Below are positions 33,830 to 46,159 of a stretch of 64,000 bases of DNA, in pieces. Within the stretch, counting starts at the first letter, position 1. Every line of letters begins with the position of its first letter. This DNA comes from Isoetes taiwanensis. Its lineage: Eukaryota; Streptophyta; Lycopodiopsida; Isoetales; Isoetaceae. Made by a program: the position numbers and the translations under genes. The DNA lies in the NCBI GenBank assembly GCA_021234155.1, contig JAJEKV010000039.1, positions 8,445,077 through 8,509,076 on the forward strand, in the 5' to 3' direction. The notes under the pieces are model-generated. The model was not told the DNA's origin. It searched no databases and saw nothing but the letters and a program-made list of their open reading frames with translations.

Positions 33830-34467
33830 GGTTGATTCTTAAAAACAGCGGCAGAATATCGTATCATTATGTGAGACTAATTAAGATTGTCGAGCTAGGG
33901 ATTATCTCAGCAAGAAGAAGCTTATATATATTGAACAAGACTTTTGGGGAGAAGTTTAGCGGCTGGGCTTTGTGTCTGGCTAGCTTCAAGCTGATTGCTA
34001 CAGGTCCCAACGATGCAACATCTTTTCTGATTGGTCTCATATATTTGTTTTTAGAATTACTGATTGGTTAATCTACATTTTTTCATCAAAATTTGGGAGC
34101 AGTGGCAGCTTCTTTGAACATTGTGGTAGAGTGTTCAAATTTTCTGCATCTCTTGTTCTATTCACCTCTATTCTTGCAAGGGGCTTTTTTATTTGTATTC
34201 AAAAATTATTTGTTGGAGCTTTTGGAAAGTTGGTACTTGTCTCATCTAGTACTCTTTCTACCTGGAAAGATGGTGATTTCTCCTGCAGTACTGATTAGAT
34301 AGAAGAAGAGATTGAGAGAGGCCTATGAGTACTAAAGATTCAGATAAGGTATTTGATCCGTGTGGGATCCTGTGTACTTTTTCTATGATCCATGAGGGAA
34401 TGATCCAATACTTCCATGTGATGAATAAAATATCTTCTTTCTTTAAAAAAAATAAAAAATAAAAATA
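33830..34467 (+). mobile_element. Possible retroposon remnant ending in an A-rich tail
   Basis: An A-rich tract (about 34444-34467, A runs broken by T) abuts the truncated LTR that begins at 34468, as expected for a retroposed insertion in plus orientation. The upstream 600 bases have broken ORFs without a clear motif. Confidence 0.35.
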
Positions 34468-35238
34468 ACCACCAAATGGATCTACTAGGCTATGGCAAAT
34501 CAACACAGGCTCATACTTGGGCTTTAAGAAATAAGCACTACTGCTTCACAGTTTTATAAGATCACAGGGTTATCAATTGGCTTAAGAAGGAATTATGATT
34601 AGGAAACTGAAAACAAGCTCCGGATAAGACCAAACATCAATAATCGGAATCCCCTTGGAGAGTTCAAGGCCTTTGGATAAATCAAATCTAGATGAAATAT
34701 GCGGTGTGGTAGAAGTGTCAAGAGTTGGCCGCTGTTGGTCTGAAATTGGATTAAGCTCGAGGTCATTGTTAACAATTATCTTATCTTATCTTATTGTTAA
34801 CAATTATTGCAAATTGGCCAATGCTCCTTTATATAGCCAAAAGTCTAATGTTTTGACAAAAGATAGATAGATATTATCTTAACGTCCACAAGTAAAGGTC
34901 TACTAAATCAATATCTTTGCTTCCTTTTCCAATTGGTGGCACGGCCTCTTTTTCTTGAATCACAAGTCCCCTTTGAGGTGGCCTTCTCCATATATTAACT
35001 TGACCCCCTGGCTTTCCATAATTCGCTTCCTTGACATAAATACCTCGACCCCTCCACTAGGTGATATTAAACCTGCATTTATAATAGCAGGTTGCATTTG
35101 TGACCGATGGTTTACCAATGTTTCTTATCTTATCTTTAATTATTATACTCTTGGGATAACATAGGAATAGTGCTTACATAGATTTTGCCATTTTCCCTAA
35201 CTCATTCAATGTGGCTCCCTCGTGCTTGCTCCATATCA
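34468..35238 (-). repeat. 3' LTR (truncated) of a minus-strand Gypsy element
   Basis: 34470-34660 matches 57371-57545, part of the LTR next to a primer site at 57.2 kb. On the minus strand this LTR starts TGATATGG at 35238, directly after a purine tract, and carries a TATA box (TATATAAAGG, 34826-34836). About 136 bases of its far end are missing, replaced by the A-rich segment. Tips TGATAT and ATATCA form the inverted ends of the two LTR copies. Confidence 0.7.
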
Positions 35239-35252
35239 ATCCTTTTCTTCTC
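35239..35252 (-). other. Polypurine tract of the minus-strand Gypsy element
   Basis: On the minus strand GAGAAGAAAAGGAT lies immediately before the TG of the 3' LTR, the position for plus-strand priming. Confidence 0.6.
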
Positions 35253-35334
35253 ACGATCAACTGTACTCGATCGTCATTAACCTGGAAGAAAACCATCAAG
35301 CCTCACTTATCAAATCGTTGATCATCTTATGAAA

Positions 35335-35560
35335 AGTGTGTTAGTCATTCCCTTCTCAGGACTATCTTATCCCCTGGAAATGTTCTTTTCCAATCCTCCA
35401 AGGCAGGTTCCGCGCTTGGACAAGAAGAATCTCCATACTGATCTATCAAGCAGACATCCTTCACTTGAATAATACTGGCATTCCCAGACTTTCTAACCCT
35501 TCAAGTAGGCCTCCCTACTTGAACTAGAAAGAAGTCCCTTTCTGAACCTTCAAGTTAAAT
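35335..35560 (-). pseudogene. C-terminal end of Gypsy pol (after integrase, chromodomain-like tail)
   Basis: The minus strand reads SIIQVKDVCLIDQ, then EPALEDWKRTFPGDKIVLRR with a stop, resembling the end of plant chromovirus pol proteins (W...LQ..FPxxxLEDK). It sits just before the polypurine tract and 3' LTR, as expected. The rest of pol is not found nearby. Confidence 0.55.
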
Positions 35561-35722
35561 ATTACTATTTAACTTAAAGGTATTTTGCCCTTCCATTAGG
35601 AAGCAACTATCTGAACATAAGAATTTTCAAAGAAGTAAACTTATTCCATTAAAATATGTTGAAGCAGTTATTATGCAGCCCATGAAAACATGAACTGCAA
35701 AAAAAAAAAAAAAAAAAAAAAA

Positions 35723-38700
35723 AATCTGTCTCCAGACTTTAATCCTTTGAAACCATTATAAGAAAAAAAGGATTCAATAAGCAGCCCTAAGCTTAGTCAG
35801 GTGTACTAAACTTAGGCCTAGACTATGTTACTTTATTCGACATTAACTATGAGCCAGAAAGAAACATTCCCAACATTCTGCTAAGTGTGTTCCAAAGTAA
35901 ATTCTTCCTTATTAATACTCAAAATCATATTGTCATTTATACAAATCAATCACTACCAAAATATCCACTATTTAGCACTATTTACATCAAACCATTGTAG
36001 ACTAAGTAGTTCATTGCAGCTCAGCAAGTGCACTCTTCGATTTTTCGCAATCTTTTAATATGTATCCATGGTCTTTATCCAGCTCCACGTTTTTTAAGGA
36101 ATACATAACAATGAGCAAAAGATCATGTTACCTGCACCAACATTACAAAAAACAAGCATTAGAAATGGTTGCCTTGTACATGGTAGCAGGTGTCAGGGGA
36201 TCTTTTGGGGTCATCCCCCTTCACACTGCTATGTAAACAATCAAAATAGCAAACAGAATCCAAAATAAAACCATTAGAAAGTGAGAACCAGATATAATCT
36301 AATGGAGTATACTAAGGCAAATATCAGATACTCATATGATCACTGCCTGCAATGTTCATGTGAGCACAAACAACATGTTCAGCATCTGCCCATGTGGCTC
36401 TCTACCTTATTTAATATGGCTGGATGAGGTCTCTGGTGTTTGTTCTACTAGTACATTATATTTAGAGTTTTACAGCAGTGAACTTATATAAGCTTTTAAC
36501 TTCAAATTAACCTGGCATAACAATCCAAGATATTGAATCGTAGCAGTAAGCAAATTCTATGGTAGCAGTAGCAACACGCATGACCTGATCAATCTTATAT
36601 GCAAAAGCAATGTATTCTAGACTATTTCGTCCTTATGAGACCTTCAGGTTAGCAATGGTCATCCCACCCTAAACAAATGCCCATAGATCATAACAGTGCC
36701 ATGCAATATAAAACAAAGAGCTGCACTGCAATACTTCCCTAATCTTTCAGTCTACCAGCTTAATACGCTTCCAATAAGGCAAAGATTTCTAATTCTTATC
36801 ATGTTGACTATATCAGAGCCTTGCTCACTGTCATGCAACACCATCAACATGTATATCAGCATATTCCACTGTGTTTTGATGTCCAGCCCAGCTCACTCAG
36901 CATATATATATCAGCATATTCCACTGTGTTTCCCTGATCTATCATTCTAGCCCAGCTCAATATTATGCTAGCTTATGGCCGTAACTAGTGCTATGGTCGT
37001 ACATGAAGTTAAGCTAGCCTTAACTACCCTAGATTCTGCATCATAGCAATAAAGCATTTCTGAGTACCAGTAGCAACATGTGCGACCAGAGCCAGAGTGC
37101 ATGCAAGAAGTTTATTCTATGTCTTTGTAACGTTATGAAATCCTTAGCTTAGCTGCAGTGAACTTATAAACCTAGGCATGCATCCATAGTTACAGTCATT
37201 GCCATGCAACATATCAAACATTAAATAGAATTTCAAATCAGCTTCAGTCCTTAGACATAACCATTCTGCCAGCCGTAAGATATTGCCAAGCAGAAGCTAT
37301 CCTCTCACATTTCCTAATTCTAACCTTAGGTTTACCCAATTAAAGGACTTAGGCCATTATATATTTCGATTTACATTTAATTTCCGCCAGCAGCTAGGTT
37401 TCCACTAACAGCACACGTTTTTTGCAATATGCAGTACTACTACCAATGTGTTTAACTGTATTATGAGGACTGTGGTATTCCATAAATACTACTGCAGTAA
37501 ATCATAGAAGCAAATTCTGGATAGCCAATTCTGGATAGCATGTTCCACTACTTCTTGCAATGCCTAGTTAACACTGTATAATACAAAGATTCAACAAGCA
37601 ATACATGCAATCTGCCCAGCTCCATCATTCTTATCAAGAAGACCAGCACCATCAGTATACACATGTAGCATGTAAAATATGCAAGGGAAATCTCTATTAG
37701 TATGCAGGACATTCCATTTATAAGCCTTAGTCATCAAAAATAATGTAATCAAGCATCAGGCAAAGGTATCCCAGTTGTGGATCTATTTTTAAATTTCACA
37801 TGTGCTTAATGCAAAACTTCTAAGAAACAAGAGCTTATCTACAAGTCTAGTTCCCAACTTTCAGCAATTCCACCTGAATCTACAGAATATCATTTGCTTA
37901 ATTATTTTAACCTGTTTAACTTCTTATCTCAAACATTCTTGAGTCTTATGTACTGATCTGCAGATCTAGCACTTACATTTCATACAATTATCCGGAATCT
38001 ACTAAAAAGAAATTTCATATGAGAATTAACCTTAATATCTTGTTTGTGCCCATGCTCCATGTAGGCAATCTCCTGATCCAGTCATTGCTTAGACACTTCC
38101 TCCAGACAAAAATATCCATGAAGCACCCACCCAACGTGATTAATGGTAAGCAGCCAAATGCATATGATTATAAAAAAGTAGAAACCTAGTAGAACCAATT
38201 AAACATGGTTAAATTCATATGAGTATTGATTTCCTTGATCAAAATATGCTATTGCCAGATATAGTAATCGTTAAGGGAAATAAACACAAATCCCAACCTG
38301 ATTAGGACGAGTTGATCCAGATGGAATATTGTTGCAATCATTTATTGTGGAATCAACATCCCTCTCCTTGCTAGAGCTTGAAATAACATTATTCTGACCC
38401 TGATTAGAGCAACAGAGGTATCTCTTCTAGTGTTTATGCCATCATCAGTCTCCATATGATCATCTAGATTCCTATCAAGCACCGCTAGTCCGCTATCACT
38501 CCATCAACGCATCCGAATGGAGAGTTTGTAGATTTCCTCATCGGCATAGCAAGCCTCCGCTCAGAGCGGTAACAATGCACAATGCACATCGGTTTTATCA
38601 TATTTATTTTTACTTTTACCCTGCAAACCTAAATATGCAAAGCTGGCATACTACCGACAGTCCCAGATAAGTGCATGTTACCAAGCCCATATAGTTGCCA

Positions 38701-38882
38701 CAGTATATGCCATCTTTGTGCTGCTCGAGCACTACGACAGTTTGCCCTAAAATATGGGTAACAAATCTTCAAGCAGAAAATGTATTACCATTCATGAAAT
38801 GTTGAATGTAACAAACTATACTGTTAGAGCAGTATTAACCCTCAAAACATTATGTCTCAAGTTATTTGTGATAACAATACTT
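35723..38882. repeat. Segmental duplication, copy 1 (~3.16 kb)
   Basis: It starts AATCTGTCTCCAGACTTT after a 24-base A run and ends AACAATACTT. It is nearly identical to 39604-42379 plus 55686-56038. AT-rich with no recognised protein. Possible small minus-strand exons with good donors lie at about 38033-38100 and 38290-38430 (the latter ending PSGSTRPNQ|GTTGGG), but no gene can be named. Compared with copy 2 it has an extra 8 bases (GTCCGCTA) near 38491. Confidence 0.88.
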
Positions 38883-39603
38883 CAATTGCTACCGCTTAGT
38901 TTCAAAAGCCTCGAATACAATATCTTCCAGAAAATGATCACTTCCAGAAAATCTTCAAGAGTGCCAAATGGACTCGTTGAATCTGACTAATAAAAAAACC
39001 CTGCCGCCTACCGTAGGTCAGGGGGGCCAAAGTGAGAACAAATTCATAGCAACAAGGAGAGTAGGACCTTGTTGCACCAAGACCCTACCCCACCTATGTT
39101 GCTCGTATTTTTACTCATGCATCTTTTATTCCTATTATTAATAACATTGTATATGAAAACTGGAAATACCTCATTCTGCATAATGCTGAGTATAGATCCT
39201 TTGATGTCTATCAAAACATCACCATTTTTCCCAATATATTCAATAAGCCCCTCAATGTCTAAAACTGCAGCTGCACAGTCAGAATGTGAATACTCATATG
39301 AGGCATGACTATAAGGTCTAGCCATGTTATATCCGAATGGAATCGATAGCCTTTTCAATGAATAGACTTTTCATAGTTTAAGCAAATGCTTATTGTCATG
39401 TGAATTATGACTTTTCTGTCCTCGTCCATTAGTTTTAACCATCATATATTATTGGTCTCATTCTTCTCATCCATTGCCTTTTCCTATATTATCAAACAAA
39501 ATGTCACTGTTAGCATGATAGAATTTCACCTGAATTTAATGCAACATAGTCCAGGTTATTGGTATAACCAATACACTGAGTTAAAGAACAAAAAAACCTT
39601 TTA
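38883..39603. other. Spacer between the two duplication copies
   Basis: A 720-bp unique segment. A minus-strand frame (39358-39170) reads YSHASYEYSHSDCAAAVLDI and ends at a good donor (AATGAG|GTATTT); it looks like an exon of an unknown gene. A small CCTACCGTAGG palindrome lies near 39010. Confidence 0.4.
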
Positions 39604-42379
39604 AATCTGTCTCCAGACTTTTATCTCGTTATACCTTTGCAAGGAAATAACTTGATACAATAAGCAGCCCTAAGCTTAGTCGTACATTAACTATGAGCCA
39701 GAAAGAAACATTCCCAACATTCAATGCTGAGTGTGTTCCAAAGTAAATTCTTCCTTATATAATACTCAAAATCATATTGTCATTTATACAAATCAATCAC
39801 TACCAAAATATCCACTATTTAGCACTATTTACATCAAACCATTGCAGACTAAGTAGTTCATTGCAGCTCTGCAAGTGCACTCTTCGATTTTTCGCAATCT
39901 TTTAATATGTATCCATGGTCTTTATCCAGCTCCACTTTTTTTAAGGAATACATAACAATGAGCAAAAAATCCTGTTACCTGCACCAACATTACAAAAAAC
40001 AAGCATTAGAACTGGTTGCCTTGTACATGGTAGCAGGTGTCAGGGGATCTTTTGGGGTCATCCCCCTTCACACTGCTATGTAAACAATCAAAATAGCAAA
40101 CAGAATCCAAAATAAAACCATTAGAAAGTGAGAACCAGATATAATCTAATGGAGTATACTAAGGCAAATATCAGATACTCATATGATCACTGCCTGCAAT
40201 GTTCATGTGAGCACAAACAACATGTTCAGCATCTGTCCATGTGGCTCTCTATCTTATTTAATATGGCTGGATGAGGTCTCTGGTGTTTGTTCTACTAGTA
40301 CATTATATTTAGAGTTTTACAGCAGTGAACTTATATAAGCTTTTAACTTCAAATTAACCTGGCATAACAATCCAAGATATTGAATCGTAGCAGTAAACAA
40401 ATTCTATGGTAGCAGTAGCAACATGCATGACCTGATCAATCTTATATGCAAAAGCAATGTATTCTAGACTATTTCGTCCTTATGAGACCTTCAGGTTAGC
40501 AATGGTCATCCCACCCTAAACAAATGCCCATAGATCATAACAGTGCCATGCAATATAAAACAAAGAGCTGCACTGCAATACTTCCCTAATCTTTCAGTCT
40601 ACCAGCTTAATACGCTTCCAATAAGGCAAAGATTTCTAATTCTTATCATGTTGACTATATCAGAGCCTTGCTCACTGTCATGCAACACCATCAACATGTA
40701 TATCAGCATATTCCACTGTGTTTTGATGTCCAGCCCAGCTCACTCAGCATATATATATCAGCATATTCCACTGTGTTTCCCTGATCTATCATTCTAGCCC
40801 AGCTCAATATTATGCTAGCTTATGGCCGTAACTAGTGCTATGGTCGTACATGAAGTTAAGCTAGCCTTAACTACCCTAGATTCTGCATCATAGCAATAAA
40901 GCATTTCTGAGTACCAGTAGCAACATGTGCGACCAGAGCCAGAGTGCATGCAAGAAGTTTATTCTATGTCTTTGTAACGTTATGAAATCCTTAGCTTAGC
41001 TGCAGTGAACTTATAAACCTAGGCATGCATCCATAGTTACAGTCATTGCCATGCAACATATCAAACATTAAATAGAATTTCAAATCAGCTTCAGTCCTTA
41101 GACATAACCATTACGCGGTAGTAAGATATTGCCAAGCAGAAGCTATCCTCTCACATTTCCTAATTCTAACCTTAGGTTTACCCAATTAAAGGACTTAGGC
41201 CATTATATATTTCGATTTACATTTAATTTCCGCCAGCAGCTAGGTTTCCACTAACAGCACACGTTTTTTGCAATATGCAGTACTACTACCAATGTGTTTA
41301 ACTGTATTATGAGGACTGTGGTATTCCATAAATACTACTGCAGTAAATCATAGAAGCAAATTCTGGATAGCCAATTCTGGATAGCATGTTCCACTACTTC
41401 TTGCAATGCCTAGTTAACACTGTATAATACAAAGATTCAACAAGCAATACATGCAATCTGCCCAGCTCCATCATTCTTATCAAGAAGACCAGAATCATCA
41501 GTATACACATGTAGCATGTAAAATATGCAAGGGAAATCTCTATTAGTATGCAGGACATTCCATTTATAAGCCTTAGTCATCAAAAATAATGTAATCAAGC
41601 ATCAGGCAAAGGTATCCCAGTTGTGGATCTATTTTTAAATTTCACATGTGCTTAATGCAAAACTTCTAAGAAACAAGAGCTTATCTACAAGTCTAGTTCC
41701 CAACTTTCAGCAATTCCACCTGAATCTGCAGAATATCATTTGCTTAATTATCTTAACCTATTTAACTTCTTATCTCAAACATTCTTGAGTCATGCAATTA
41801 TTATGTACTGATCTGCAGATCTAGCACTTACATTTCATACAATTATCCGGAATCTACTAAAAAGAAATTTCATAATAGAATTAACCTGAATATCTTGTTT
41901 GTGCCCATGCTCCATGTAGGCAATCTCCTGATCCAGTCATTGCTTAGACACTTGCTCCAGACAAAAATATCCATGAAGCACCCACCCAACGTGATTAATG
42001 GTAAGCAGGCAAATGCATATGATTATAGAAAAGTAGAAACCTAGTAGAACCAATTAAACAGGGTTAAATTCATATGAGTATTGATTTCCTTGATCAAAAT
42101 ATGCTATTGCCAGATATAGTAATCGTTAAGGGAAATTAACACAAATCCCAACCTGATTAGGTCGAGTTGATCCAGGTGGAATATTGTTGCAATCATTTAT
42201 TGTGGAATCAGCATCCCTCTCCTTGCTAGAGCTTGAAATAACATTATTCTGACCCTGATTAGAGCAACAGAGGTATCTCTTCTAGTGTTTATGCCATCAT
42301 CAGTCTCCATATGATCATCTAGATTCCTATCAAGCACCGCTATCACTCCATCAACGCATCCGAATGGAGAGTTTGTAGA
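39604..42379. repeat. Segmental duplication, copy 2, left part
   Basis: Same content as copy 1, offset about 3.88-3.85 kb, with scattered substitutions and small indels (for example the extra CATGCAATTAT near 41793). An 84-codon ORF at 36696 and 40543 is identical in both but has no domain. Copy 2 is cut at 42379 by LTR element B and resumes at 55681. Confidence 0.88.
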
Positions 42380-44018
42380 TGTGACGTTCCAGGGGAATAT
42401 ACACTATAAATACATATATTCCTGGACCCATCACCATACAAGTCTACATATATAGCCTTGTATGCCATAGATTGTGGCACTAGGGGGATGACTAAGTTAT
42501 TCATATAACTTAGCCAACCTTAGGTTAAGACCAATTTCCACGTGGCCTTAACCTATTGGGCACCCGCCATACGGACTTACCCTATTGGAGCCATGTGGCA
42601 TAACATGTGAACCCTAACCTATAAAGGCCTAAACCCTAACCCTAGGCCTCTTTTCTGGCTCCAGCAGTCTGGGAACCTTCTTCGCGCTCGAAACTCCGTT
42701 TCGAGAACCGTCTGCTGTGGCACAGCATAGCATGGCAGCCCCCAGAGCATGAGCGCATCAGCAGGAGTGGGAGCTACCTCGAACACTTCGAAGACTATGG
42801 AGATGCCAGGATTGGGAGGGAGTACTTCTGGAGCAGGTATGTAGGGTAGCGACCATAGTAGTTCATCTGGAATTAGTATTCCAGATGAGTTAGCATCTTG
42901 TACCTAAGGTAGAGCCATCCTAGAACCCTCATTCATCATCTTGAACCCTAATCAAGGAACCCTAACTGTAAGTTAGATATGTATGATTAGGTTAAGATGT
43001 TCATATGATTATATGATATGATGTTATGTGATGTTGGTTGATCATGTTTGCTCCTCTTGTATTGGGAAGGGGGGTAGAGATCTAGAGCTATATGTAGTAT
43101 GCTCCTAGTGTAGATCCCTTAGTTCCTATTAGTTGCGGCATGTGCATAGGAGCCCACCAGGCTATAGAGGCTATGACGTGACTCAGCACTACACAACGGG
43201 GCTAGAGGCAATGCGGAGGGAGGATCCCTGCCGAGTGGGGGCTACGGGGGATCCCATAGTGGGCTAGGCTTATGGCCGGTCACTTAGTATGGGCCGGGCA
43301 TGGGTCTGACACCTCCTGGGGCAACGGTGTCGCCCTGCCTCTCGAGAGCTGCAAGTGTCGGCTTGGCTCTCGTTTTGGGGGGTTCAGTCGGGTACGAATC
43401 GTGTGTCGCCACGATTCTCTAGCCGCCCGCGGAACCTCTAGACCCCAGGAAGGGGAGATGCAACCCTTCCTGCCTCATCGGATCAGGGAGATGCAACCTG
43501 GAGTAGTCCCGATGGGTGATACCATGGGATTACGTATCCGGAAGGCTAGAGTCACGCCAGAGCTTGATTTAGCCCATCTGCAAAGTATGCACAGGAGGGG
43601 CGGATGGAGTGGTCAACCCTAGCCATTGTCTTATGCCAGCCCTCGCCATTGCCATGACTCGGTCTGCTCTATCTTGAGGCCTAGCCGGTCAGTCATCCTC
43701 CTTACGAGTCTGAGCCCTGGGTAGGAGCTCTCATGTTTTACGGTTTATGATTATGATCTTTGCACTTGTGGATGTGTGATGGACTACCCTTCGAGGTAGT
43801 ATTTGTATTGTTGATGCTAGTTCTGACATGTTTATCGCTTCCGCTGTTATAGGAGCCCATAGGGGAAGGGCGCGCAAGACACCTTCGTGTCCCCTCCCCG
43901 CACTAGGGTCACCTTAGAGTGCGGGGTAGACGAAGGGCCTGTGCGGTTGTTGAGCTGGATGGGGGATTTCCTGCCAAGTGTATGGCCGGGCACCGTATGT
44001 TTAGCAGGGAGCGTCACA
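42380..44018 (+). repeat. 5' LTR of element B
   Basis: 1639 bp, TGTGACGTTCC to GGGAGCGTCACA. It holds a TATA box (TATAAAG, 42620-42626) embedded in CCCTAAAC/CCCTAAC words. Confidence 0.95.
42620..42626 (+). promoter_or_regulatory. TATA box of the element B 5' LTR
   Basis: CCTATAAAGGCC lies inside a 22-base segment that is missing from the 3' LTR, where CCCTAAC-type repeats are joined directly. Confidence 0.55.
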
Positions 44019-44019
44019 A

Positions 44020-44031
44020 TGGTATCAGAGC
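44020..44031 (+). other. Primer binding site of element B
   Basis: TGGTATCAGAGC, identical to that of element A, one base after the LTR. Confidence 0.9.
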
Positions 44032-44864
44032 AATGTTCTTGGTTGACCAAGAACTAGCACTGACCATATCCCTGAATAGGTAGACTAACTGGCCTAGCTA
44101 ATGAATGGAATGAGAATTCCAGTCTTGAACCGCGAAATGTGGGAGAAATTTTTTTCCATTAGTAGGGTCGTAATTAGATTAAGTATAGTCTAAGTGGTAG
44201 AAATAATATAGTCAAAAGAAACCTTCTAGTAAATTTGAGCTCAAGTTGTTCATGAACCGCACCTTTCAAGTGAAAAATTGAATGAGAAATCGCTCAAAAT
44301 AAAGCTTGAAAGAAAATGGCGTGAAATGACCACTACTTGGCCCAAAAGAAATAGGAAATTTCGAGCAATAGTTAAGCATTTAGGAATAGTACCTTAATTA
44401 ATAACCCATAGTTATAATAAATTTACTCTTAAGAAAAAGTAGCTAATAAACCTATGGAAGCACCTCTACTCCCTAGAAGTTCCCCAAATGGTAGCTTGAA
44501 CCTCTCTTTTACCCTTGTAAGGTGAATTAGAAGCTAATCTCCGAAGCTGCAACAAGAGTGTCCACCAAACGAACAGCCGACGAGATCGATCCAAAAGAGC
44601 CGCGAACATAGAGGCAAGATCGCTCGAAGAGGCCACCATCAAGGAAGCTAAGTTGTTGGGAGGACCAAACAAGTAGCTAGGAAGGTTGGAAGCTCCAGCT
44701 TGCACCAGAACGTTGAAGCACTCAAGGTGGGCGGCGACAAGCAAATTCTTGAGGCCCTGCGACCTAGGCGGGACGATTTAACTTAGCCACTCAAGCTCTT
44801 CAGACGAAGCGTTTCACTCATGGAGGAGCAACGACTTAGCACTTCAGGCAAATGATCGCAAGAC

Positions 44865-45269
44865 TTGGGGGAATTGAGATCGTGGCGTCTGCTTCTGGCA
44901 GGGGCAGAGCAAGTAGTGAGAGCAACCTCGGCAATAGGAGCAACCCCAGCAACAGGGAGTGTAGAGGAAGAGCAAGTAGCGAGAGCAACCTCGGCAATAG
45001 GAGCAACCCCAGCAACAGGGAGAGTAGAGGAAGAGCAAGTAGCGAGAGCAACCTCGGCAACAGGAGCAACCCCAGCAACAGGGAGAGTAGGTAAAGAGCA
45101 AGTAGCAAGAGCAACCTCGACAGTACGAGCAACCCCAACACCAAGAAGAATAGGGAGCAAAGAAGCAAAAGAGGGAGCAACCTCGGAATATGAAAGCAAC
45201 CCCAGCGGCAGGAACAGCAGCAAGGGGAGCGAGCAATCAATGCGGAAGAAAAGGAAGGAAGAGACGTAG
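44865..45269 (+). pseudogene. Element B ORF with four 21-residue repeats
   Basis: A 63-bp unit begins at 44908, 44971, 45034 and 45097 (AGCAAGTAGCGAGAGC...), with a decayed fifth unit. Because 63 is a multiple of three, the frame stays open and gives repeats like EEQVARATSAIGATPATG. A basic segment (SMRKKRKEE) follows. Overlapping ORFs in the other frames, including a long minus-strand one, stay open for the same reason and are disregarded. It occupies the position of ORF-a in element A, but no sequence similarity is evident. Confidence 0.5.
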
Positions 45270-45584
45270 GCAAGGGAGAAACAAACAAAGAGGCGTAAAG
45301 CTAGGCGTAGGGAGAGTGTGGTTATCAGAGAACCACAGCCAGACGAACAAGAGGAGAAGGAGGCCGAAGAACAGACCAGGCCTATGCTCGGCAACCATAT
45401 CCAATGCAGTCCAAGGGGGGCAACATCAGTGAGCAGCTACTTAAAGCTGAAGCAAGATATGGAGTACGAGAAGAAGAAGGCAGCATGCAGGATTTATCTC
45501 CGCCAATGGATCTGACAAGGTAGCCGACCAGGGTCGAAAAGCAAGCCTCCACCACCTCGACTCGATTCTCCGAAGAAGGTTCGC

Positions 45585-45900
45585 CATGGGCCAAATCCCC
45601 CTGCACAATAGAGCTGCTCAGCATATTTGGCATTGCCAACAGCGTACCAGTCCGATGATCCAGAAAGTCTCTTTTCGAGCGCCTACATCAAATGTCTATC
45701 CAGGAGTTCAAGATGGGCCACGACTACCGAACCACATCAACGACGACGGGATCTCACCAGGAAGCGGCCAAAGCCGAGGAGGCCAAGATCTGCACCCTTA
45801 ATGGTCCGAGCCCTGCAGGAGGCAGTAGAGGTGGAGCTGGTACAACTTTTTGAAGAAGGCAACCTCTGCGCGATCCATACCAAGCAGGCCCAAAGACCTC
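45585..45900 (+). pseudogene. Histone H3 relic of element B
   Basis: Three frames align in order with the H3 of element A. At about 45580 there is a KKVRHGP segment (KPHRYRP). At 45622-45680 the spacing I-x3-Q-x2-T-x3-I-x-K-x2-F matches [17 protein letters not shown]. At 45670-45712 FERLHQMSIQEFK matches [13 protein letters not shown] (QEFK at 45701-45712). At 45805-45885 RALQEAVEVELVQLFEEGNL continues into CAIH (45861-45878 encodes NLCAIH), matching [23 protein letters not shown]. About 80 extra bases separate the last two blocks. Frameshifts and the insertion make it non-functional. Its presence here shows that the histone belongs to the element family and is not a chance neighbour in A. 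Confidence 0.75.
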
Positions 45901-46159
45901 CACCCGGCGAGGAGAAGTCGCAAGGAGAAGCCATGAAGAGCCCCAATCTAGCAAACTATATAAATATAAGTTTTTCCTGCACATTGTTTTACTCATTAGA
46001 AGTAAATTTACTATAAATTAATTGCTTGTAGGATATAAAAATATTCTTGTATAAATTAATTGTAGTGGAATCCTTTGCATCTTACTTGAAATGCTCTTAA
46101 TTGGCTAAGTAGCATAGTCACTTGATTTAGGGCAAATTGATCCAAATTTCGTACTAAAA

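Noticed and set aside
34443-35170. Cellular promoter at the TATATAAAGG on the minus strand
   Set aside because: It lies inside an LTR defined by homology to 57.4 kb, with purine tract and pol end adjacent.
38995-39030. Helitron 3' hairpin near CCTACCGTAGG
   Set aside because: No CTRR terminus or TC start could be matched, and the palindrome is absent from copy 2.
43272-43622. 116-codon ORF in the element B LTR (repeated at 53676)
   Set aside because: Lies within the LTR, has no domain, and merely reflects a GC-rich LTR segment shared by both LTRs.
44783-45394. 203-codon minus-strand ORF
   Set aside because: It is open only because the 63-bp unit is a multiple of three; the composition is Leu/Ser/Cys low complexity on the antisense of the repeat array.
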